DNA of 38,564 nucleotides, taken from assembly GCA_012839325.1 (NCBI GenBank), contig DUNQ01000129.1, positions 1-38,564 of the forward strand, written 5' to 3'. Below, piece after piece: positions 34,114-38,564 of the stretch. Position 1 is the stretch's first letter; each line of letters opens with the position of its first letter. This stretch comes from Candidatus Cloacimonadota bacterium. GTDB lineage: Bacteria; Cloacimonadota; Cloacimonadia; Cloacimonadales; Cloacimonadaceae. The translations under genes were made by a program, and so were the position numbers. Below the pieces are notes generated by a model. That model was not told the DNA's origin, did not search any database, and worked only from the letters and a program-made list of their open reading frames with translations.

Positions 34114-35064
34114 ATGAAAAAGCTCATCTTAATGCTGATTGCAGCGACGATACTACTTAGCGCCTGCAATCCCGCACCGAAAGAAGAGGCAGAACAAGGA
34201 CCGCTCATCCTTGCCTCCATCTATCCTTATGAGCTGATGATCAAAGAATTGGTTGGCGACGGCGCAAGAGTGCGCTCACTGATCCCGCCCAATGCTTCGG
34301 TTCACACATACAGCCCTCAACCCAGTGATCTCAAAGACTTAAACAAGGCTGACCTCATCATCGTAAACGGCATGGGACTGGAAGCGATGATAGAGCAACG
34401 CTTAAGAACCCTAAAGGAAAAGACAATAGTAGTTTCCGATCTTCTTGGTGACCTGATTGCTCTCGATTCTTTAGAGCAAATTCGAGAGCATCAGCTCCAC
34501 CATCACGATGATGATGATCACCATCACGCAGGCGCAGACCCTCATCTTTGGACCTCCGTATCCATGATGCAGCGGCTGAATATGAAGCTCAAAAGCATAT
34601 TAGCAGAGCGTTTCAGCGATCTCGCCCCGCTGGTGAATCACAATTATGAAGCCCTCGCCCGCTCTTTGGATGAGGCCCACCTGCAGATCTCACAAGAGCG
34701 CAAAGGCTTGGATAGCCCCGCATTGGTGACCTATCACAATAGCTTCCATTACTTTACGCGCGAGTATGACATAGACTATTTAGGCTGGGTGCAAAGCTCG
34801 CCCGGCAAAGAACCCACCGCAAGACAGCTGAGCAGATTGGGCGAGAAGATACAAAGCCACAAGGTGAAAAGCATCTTCATAGAGCCTCAGCAGAACCCCA
34901 AATCTGCCGAGATTCTTGCCAAGGAATATAAGCTGGATATCCACACTTTAGACCCCATTGGACACAGCTTCCAGCCTGAGGGAATCGCAGAGCTTCTGTT
35001 GAGAAACTGGCAAGAGATGAAGAAGGCATTTAGCCCCATTACAGCCCCGCAGGACGAGGACTGA
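34114..35064 (+). CDS. znuA: zinc/manganese ABC transporter substrate-binding lipoprotein
   Basis: 316 residues from the ATG at 34114, which directly gives a lipoprotein signal (MKKLILMLIAATILLSAC, lipidated Cys18). An in-frame ATG at 34099 lacks such a signal. It is a cluster A-I solute-binding protein with metal-ligand histidines in SVHTYSP, DPHLW and TYHNSFHYF. A His/Asp-rich loop (QLHHHDDDDHHHAGAD) precedes DPHLW, as in ZnuA-type zinc binders. Zinc is the most likely ligand; manganese or iron cannot be excluded. The permease and ATPase genes follow directly. Confidence 0.9.
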   Translation: MKKLILMLIAATILLSACNPAPKEEAEQGPLILASIYPYELMIKELVGDGARVRSLIPPNASVHTYSPQPSDLKDLNKADLIIVNGMGLEAMIEQRLRTLKEKTIVVSDLLGDLIALDSLEQIREHQLHHHDDDDHHHAGADPHLWTSVSMMQRLNMKLKSILAERFSDLAPLVNHNYEALARSLDEAHLQISQERKGLDSPALVTYHNSFHYFTREYDIDYLGWVQSSPGKEPTARQLSRLGEKIQSHKVKSIFIEPQQNPKSAEILAKEYKLDIHTLDPIGHSFQPEGIAELLLRNWQEMKKAFSPITAPQDED

Positions 35065-35070
35065 TGAACT

Positions 35071-35799
35071 ATGATTGAGTTCAGAGATGTTCAATACCGC
35101 GTAGGAGGCATCAGCATTCTCAAAGACATCAATCTTACCATACCGGACGGAGTTTTTGCGGCGATAATAGGACCAAACGGCGCCGGTAAATCCACCCTGA
35201 TCAAGCTGCTTTTAGGCATGCAGGATCCCAGCGAAGGCAAGATCTTGATAGATGATTCCCCGCGCGATAGCTGGCTGAAACACAATGGCTTCGGCTATCT
35301 TCCTCAAAGAGAGGAATACGACAGAGGCTTCCCTGCAACCGCATTGGACATAGTTCTGATGGGCATAGCCGGACGCATCCCCTGGGGCAGGAGAGTGGGC
35401 GATGAACACCGCGAGCGCGCACTAAGTATCATGCAAGATACGGGCATCATAGACAAGGCACACAGCCCCATCGGCAACCTTTCCGGCGGAGAGTTCCAAC
35501 GCGTGATGCTCTCCCGCGCCATCCTCTCGGATAGCAAATATCTGATCTTAGACGAGCCGGAAGCGGGCATAGACCGCCACAGCGTGGTAAGCTTTTTTAA
35601 GCTGCTGAAAGAGCTCAACGACGCCGGCAAGACCGTGATCACAGTCTCCCACGATCTACACACGCTGAATAAATACAGCAACTTCCTGATTTGCCTAAAC
35701 AAGACTCTGCATTGCCACGATCACTCGGAACTCATTGATCAGCAGCTGATTGACAAGACTTTCGACGAACACACACGCCTGATTGAAAAGGATTATTAG
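35071..35799 (+). CDS. znuC: zinc/manganese ABC transporter ATP-binding protein
   Basis: 242 residues with a complete ABC set: Walker A GPNGAGKST (about 34-42), a Q-loop Gln in GFGYLPQREEYD, the signature LSGGEFQRV, Walker B LILDEPEAGID and a switch His in TVSHDLH. The GYLPQR sequence is typical of the metal-transport ABC subfamily. Spacing of 6 nt from the binding-protein gene and 0 nt to the permease gene shows one transporter operon. Confidence 0.93.
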   Translation: MIEFRDVQYRVGGISILKDINLTIPDGVFAAIIGPNGAGKSTLIKLLLGMQDPSEGKILIDDSPRDSWLKHNGFGYLPQREEYDRGFPATALDIVLMGIAGRIPWGRRVGDEHRERALSIMQDTGIIDKAHSPIGNLSGGEFQRVMLSRAILSDSKYLILDEPEAGIDRHSVVSFFKLLKELNDAGKTVITVSHDLHTLNKYSNFLICLNKTLHCHDHSELIDQQLIDKTFDEHTRLIEKDY

Positions 35800-36585
35800 A
35801 TGCCAGGATTTATAATAGTTGCCCTCATCGGCGCCATTCTCAGCGGCATCTCGTTGGCAGTTTTTGCGCCTTATGTAACGCTCAGGCGCATCTCTTACAT
35901 GGGCGAAGCGCTTTCGCATATTGCCTTTGCGGGGATAGCCATTGCCCTCATCAGCGGCATGAATCTCACACTGGGCGCATGGATATTCGTGAGCATTGTT
36001 GCACTTCTGATCTCCTGGCTTTCGCGCAAAGAGAAGATACAGGAAGCAAATACGATAACCATCTTCCTCTCGCTTTCCATGGCGCTGGGGATCATCTTGA
36101 TCTCGCTAAGCAAGAACTATGCCTTCGATCTCTCCAGCTATCTCTTTGGTAATGTGCTTCTTATCAGTATCTCCGAGGTGTGGGCACTGGGGATCCTGAA
36201 CGTCCTGAATATCCTTTTTATCCTCATTTTCTACAAAGAGCTCTTCTACTTGAGCTACAACCCTGAGATGGCAAAGGTTTTCCGCATCCGCGCAACCTTC
36301 ATAGACTATCTCTTTTATCTGCTTTTGGCAGCGAATATCGTGCTGAATCTCAAAAGCGCGGGCATAATACTCGTGACAGCGCAGCTGATCTTGCCGGCGG
36401 TGATAGCCTTCAATCTCGCAAGCAGACTGGGCTGGATCATCCTGATCTCTGCCATTGCAGCGGTGCTATCCGCGCTGATAGGCTTCTATCTCTCGTTCGT
36501 TTTTGACCTGCCCACCGGCGCAACCATAGTCATCGTCCAAGCAAGCATGTATGCCCTCAGTTTTATCTTCAAAAGGAGAAAATAA
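35800..36585 (+). CDS. znuB: zinc/manganese ABC transporter permease
   Basis: 261 residues with seven to eight membrane segments. The family motifs are TLRRISYMGEALSHIAFAGIA near the N-terminus and the late LKSAGIILVTAQLILPAVIAFNLA segment, which contacts the ATPase. It forms the channel for the imported metal. The ATG follows the preceding TAG directly. Confidence 0.92.
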   Translation: MPGFIIVALIGAILSGISLAVFAPYVTLRRISYMGEALSHIAFAGIAIALISGMNLTLGAWIFVSIVALLISWLSRKEKIQEANTITIFLSLSMALGIILISLSKNYAFDLSSYLFGNVLLISISEVWALGILNVLNILFILIFYKELFYLSYNPEMAKVFRIRATFIDYLFYLLLAANIVLNLKSAGIILVTAQLILPAVIAFNLASRLGWIILISAIAAVLSALIGFYLSFVFDLPTGATIVIVQASMYALSFIFKRRK

Positions 36586-36591
36586 CCCCAA

Positions 36592-37593
36592 ATGTCCCGC
36601 AAATATGTGATATCCTTCTCATTAGCAATAGCTTTAATTTTCGTGAGTGTGGTCTGGCAGGTGATGGAGCCCCAGATCTTAGGTTTTGCTGATAAAGCAG
36701 CGCAGAAGCTCTTTAAACGCCCAATCCATCAAGTGGCCATACGCGATGAGGACGGCATTGTGATGCAGAGCTATAACAGATATGGGAATCAATACAATCC
36801 GCTATTCATAGCCGCCGAAGCGCTTACTCAAAACATCTATCGTAAGGCGGGGATGGGCGATGAAAGCTTCATAAAACACACTGATTGGCTGATTAAGAAT
36901 GCCGTAGTAAACGATTCTATTGCGCTGATGCAATATCACTTTGACTATCCCGATTACGAGCTGAAAGCGCCGTGGTCTTCCGCTATTACTCAGGCTGTGG
37001 CGATGAATGCGATTGCCATCCGCGCTGCATCGGATAGGGATGAACCCACATATTTGATTGCCCAAAAGATGTTATACAGCCTGGTTCCCGGCGTGGCAGG
37101 GCTCAGCGTTGCACTTTCGGACAGCAGCTATTGGTATATGGAATATCCCGCCGAAGAGCCTTACTTTGTGCTCGACGGCATGCTCGGCGTGCTCATCAGG
37201 CTGCATGAATATTGGGATCTTACTCACGATCCTTTAGCCGAAGAGCTATTTGACAAAGGATTTAACGCATTGGTTGAAAAGCTGCCCGAATTTGACTATC
37301 GCGGCTACGCTTATTACCATCTGGGAGGTCTCAAAGCCAGCAGGAGCTATAACCATCGCTTCATCGCTCAGCTGGAAAAGCTCTTGGAGGTAAGATACCA
37401 TCCCACTTTGATGATCATGCGCAATAGGTGGCTAAAACACGATAGCTACCCCGTGGTTTGGCAGATGGCGATGAACCCGCGCCCGAGGCGCATCCTCGCC
37501 TTTGTGCTCGCTTTTCTTACTACTTGGGGCTTTACTTTTATACTTTTAGCACGGACCCAAAGAAAGGAACCAGACGATCCGGAACATAGCTGA
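36592..37593 (+). CDS. membrane-anchored D-glucuronyl C5-epimerase-like protein
   Basis: 333 residues. An N-terminal hydrophobic helix (about 5-22) and a C-terminal one (about 303-322) flank a helical domain. That domain resembles the C-terminal domain of D-glucuronyl C5-epimerase: APWSSAITQAVAMNAI, then SSYWYMEYPAEEPYFVLDG, LIRLHEYWDLT, and a Tyr-containing FDYRGYAYYHLGG. The WY-EYP and VL-G motifs match the eukaryotic heparan-sulfate epimerase region, which contains catalytic tyrosines. It may act on a uronic-acid or related polysaccharide at the membrane, or it may keep only the alpha/alpha-toroid fold. It is 6 nt after the transporter permease gene. Its last 56 nt overlap the convergent gene. 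Confidence 0.68.
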   Translation: MSRKYVISFSLAIALIFVSVVWQVMEPQILGFADKAAQKLFKRPIHQVAIRDEDGIVMQSYNRYGNQYNPLFIAAEALTQNIYRKAGMGDESFIKHTDWLIKNAVVNDSIALMQYHFDYPDYELKAPWSSAITQAVAMNAIAIRAASDRDEPTYLIAQKMLYSLVPGVAGLSVALSDSSYWYMEYPAEEPYFVLDGMLGVLIRLHEYWDLTHDPLAEELFDKGFNALVEKLPEFDYRGYAYYHLGGLKASRSYNHRFIAQLEKLLEVRYHPTLMIMRNRWLKHDSYPVVWQMAMNPRPRRILAFVLAFLTTWGFTFILLARTQRKEPDDPEHS

Positions 37594-38440
37594 GCTTAGC
37601 CTGTCTCAGCCCCGCCAGACCTATATCCTGCTCACGATTTAGCCAAGTATAGCGGCTTTGCAGATACTTTGAGGTTTCCCAAGTGATGACCTGCGCACTG
37701 CCTTTCATATAGGGATCAAACTTCTCGAAATGCACCGTTGCCATATCCGCATTTTGCTGACTGAATATGGAGTATGCGGCGATCTTATTATTATTGCAAA
37801 TGATGATGCCTTCTATGGGCAAACTGTTCCAATTATCTATGGCATTTTGGATTGCCTTGAATTCTGTATTGAGATAAGGATCGTCTATATCTCGCTCGCG
37901 ACGCCATTTCTTAGTGAATTGCATGATGTGTTCCAGCCGGTCTTCAGTGATTTTCATCACATGATAATCGGGATATGCGCGCCTGAATTGCGAGATAAGA
38001 TTCTTCTTTTTAGCCAGCTTTCTGCCGCTTAGCGTCACCATATTTTCATTTGAATAGATGTAATCCGCCCAATCTCTATCTTCACGGATTTCAAAGAAAT
38101 CGCCGAAATCGGGATGCTTATCCAAATATTCTTTTGGGATCAGGATCATCTCCGCTTTGGGATAATATTCTTTGAATAGCGCGATCAGCTCTTTAAGCTC
38201 ATCAGGGCTAAGCTCTTCCCCAATGGGAAAGAAGACATAGCTATGACGCGTATTGAAGATGATCAAACGCTCTTTATAAAGCAAGAACTTGTTTTCGTAG
38301 ATAAGACCCCAAACCAAGAGGTTTACTATGGTATAATCACAATTTTCACGGGGATATTTACTCAGATATTCCCGCAACATAAGGGTATGCGAAATCTGCA
38401 GGTCGTTCAGACCCGGCATTTTTATATTTTCTGAACTCAT
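37538..38440 (-). CDS. DUF2156 family protein (phosphatidylglycerol lysyltransferase C-domain/GNAT-like)
   Basis: About 300 residues from the minus-strand ATG at 38440. It has a double GNAT-type layout typical of DUF2156: an N-terminal part (NCDYTIVNLLVW, RLIIFN), then DRDWADYIYSNENMVTLSGRK with KKKNLISQFRRAYPDYHV, and a C-terminal part (EGIIICNNNKIAAYSIF, EKFDPYMKGSAQVI, YTWLNREQDIGLAGLRQAKLSY). Related domains transfer amino acids from tRNA to lipids. There are no membrane helices, so this is the soluble form. A frame continuing upstream to 38506 crosses into the inverted repeat and is not trusted. The 3' end overlaps the epimerase-like gene by 56 nt. Confidence 0.78.
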   Translation of the reverse strand: MSSENIKMPGLNDLQISHTLMLREYLSKYPRENCDYTIVNLLVWGLIYENKFLLYKERLIIFNTRHSYVFFPIGEELSPDELKELIALFKEYYPKAEMILIPKEYLDKHPDFGDFFEIREDRDWADYIYSNENMVTLSGRKLAKKKNLISQFRRAYPDYHVMKITEDRLEHIMQFTKKWRRERDIDDPYLNTEFKAIQNAIDNWNSLPIEGIIICNNNKIAAYSIFSQQNADMATVHFEKFDPYMKGSAQVITWETSKYLQSRYTWLNREQDIGLAGLRQAKLSYVPDRLVPFFGSVLKV

Positions 38441-38564
38441 ATTTCTTCTAAGAGGAAGGGGGTAAATATAAAAATGCCGGGTCTGAACGACCTGCAGATT
38501 TCGCATACCCTTATGTTGCGGGAATATCTGAGTAAATATCCCCGTGAAAATTGTGATTATACCA
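38329..38564. repeat. perfect 101-bp inverted repeat at the window end, probable fold-back artefact
   Basis: Bases 38329-38429 are the exact reverse complement of 38464-38564, around a 34-nt centre (38430-38463), and the right arm ends at the final base. The left arm codes for the N-terminal part of the DUF2156 protein, so the right arm is a backwards copy of coding sequence. It therefore looks like a read-through or chimera at a contig end. The true sequence beyond about 38463 is unknown. Confidence 0.92.

Noticed and set aside
38243-38506. Plus-strand frame at 38243-38434 and the upstream extension of the DUF2156 gene to 38506
   Set aside because: Both exist only because of the inverted repeat at 38329-38564, which looks like an artefact.
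1-38564. tRNA, rRNA or CRISPR array
   Set aside because: No T-loop-like consensus with a matching cloverleaf, no rRNA-like sequence and no regularly spaced repeats were seen by reading both strands.

Overview
The window looks like a stretch of chromosome from a Gram-negative-type bacterium with an outer membrane. It encodes an outer-membrane beta-barrel protein, an MCE/MlaD protein and lipoproteins. The gene set (split ChrA pair, a secreted protein of the family labelled 'asparagine synthetase B', a peptidase/propeller/barrel protein, a YfhO-like protein, a K+-dependent-type membrane pyrophosphatase) fits the FCB group. My best guess is Candidatus Cloacimonadota, but this is inference from gene content and was not tested. 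No tRNA, rRNA or CRISPR array was seen.

Layout. (1) 1-1444: the left edge is the right end of an IS21-family element (last codons of istB plus two tandem 23-bp terminal repeats). It abuts the 3' remnant of an interrupted gene and about 1 kb of mostly non-coding, decayed sequence. (2) 1445-9211: an accessory-looking operon of six genes. It has three paralogous mini zinc-peptidase domains of the M20/M42 type, an AAA+ ATPase, a duplicated beta-repeat/coiled-coil domain of unknown function, and an unrecognised protein with a CDGHG motif. In one copy the peptidase and repeat domain are fused (4134-6197). In the next they are two adjacent genes (6214-7107 and 7156-8370). This is the best candidate in the window for an undescribed system. 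(3) 9212-9820: a non-coding region with several hairpins and a probable rpsU promoter. (4) 9821-16491: a macromolecular-synthesis operon, rpsU-(terminator)-cvpA-mutS2-dnaG-rpoD. (5) 16680-19082: a membrane-bound pyrophosphatase with an unusual acidic tail, followed by a terminator and a convergent thioesterase gene. (6) 19656-24884: yfhO-like, lepB, hemW and a short CCA/poly(A) polymerase-like gene in one run. (7) 27163-25058, minus strand: ispG followed by two half-size ChrA genes, all overlapping. (8) 27360-37593: a long plus-strand run of closely spaced genes: secreted 'AsnB' family protein, MlaD-like protein, outer-membrane metalloprotease/propeller/barrel protein, leucyl aminopeptidase, a zinc/manganese ABC transporter, and a membrane-anchored glucuronyl C5-epimerase-like protein. 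(9) 37538-38440, minus strand: a DUF2156 (GNAT-like) protein.

The right edge (38329-38564) is a perfect 101-bp inverted repeat around a 34-nt centre and runs to the last base. It is most simply read as a fold-back assembly or amplification artefact, so the sequence upstream of the DUF2156 gene should not be trusted.

Functional themes: core information processing in the middle (translation, replication priming, primary sigma factor), envelope biogenesis and metal uptake on the right, and a proteolysis-flavoured accessory operon next to an insertion sequence on the left.
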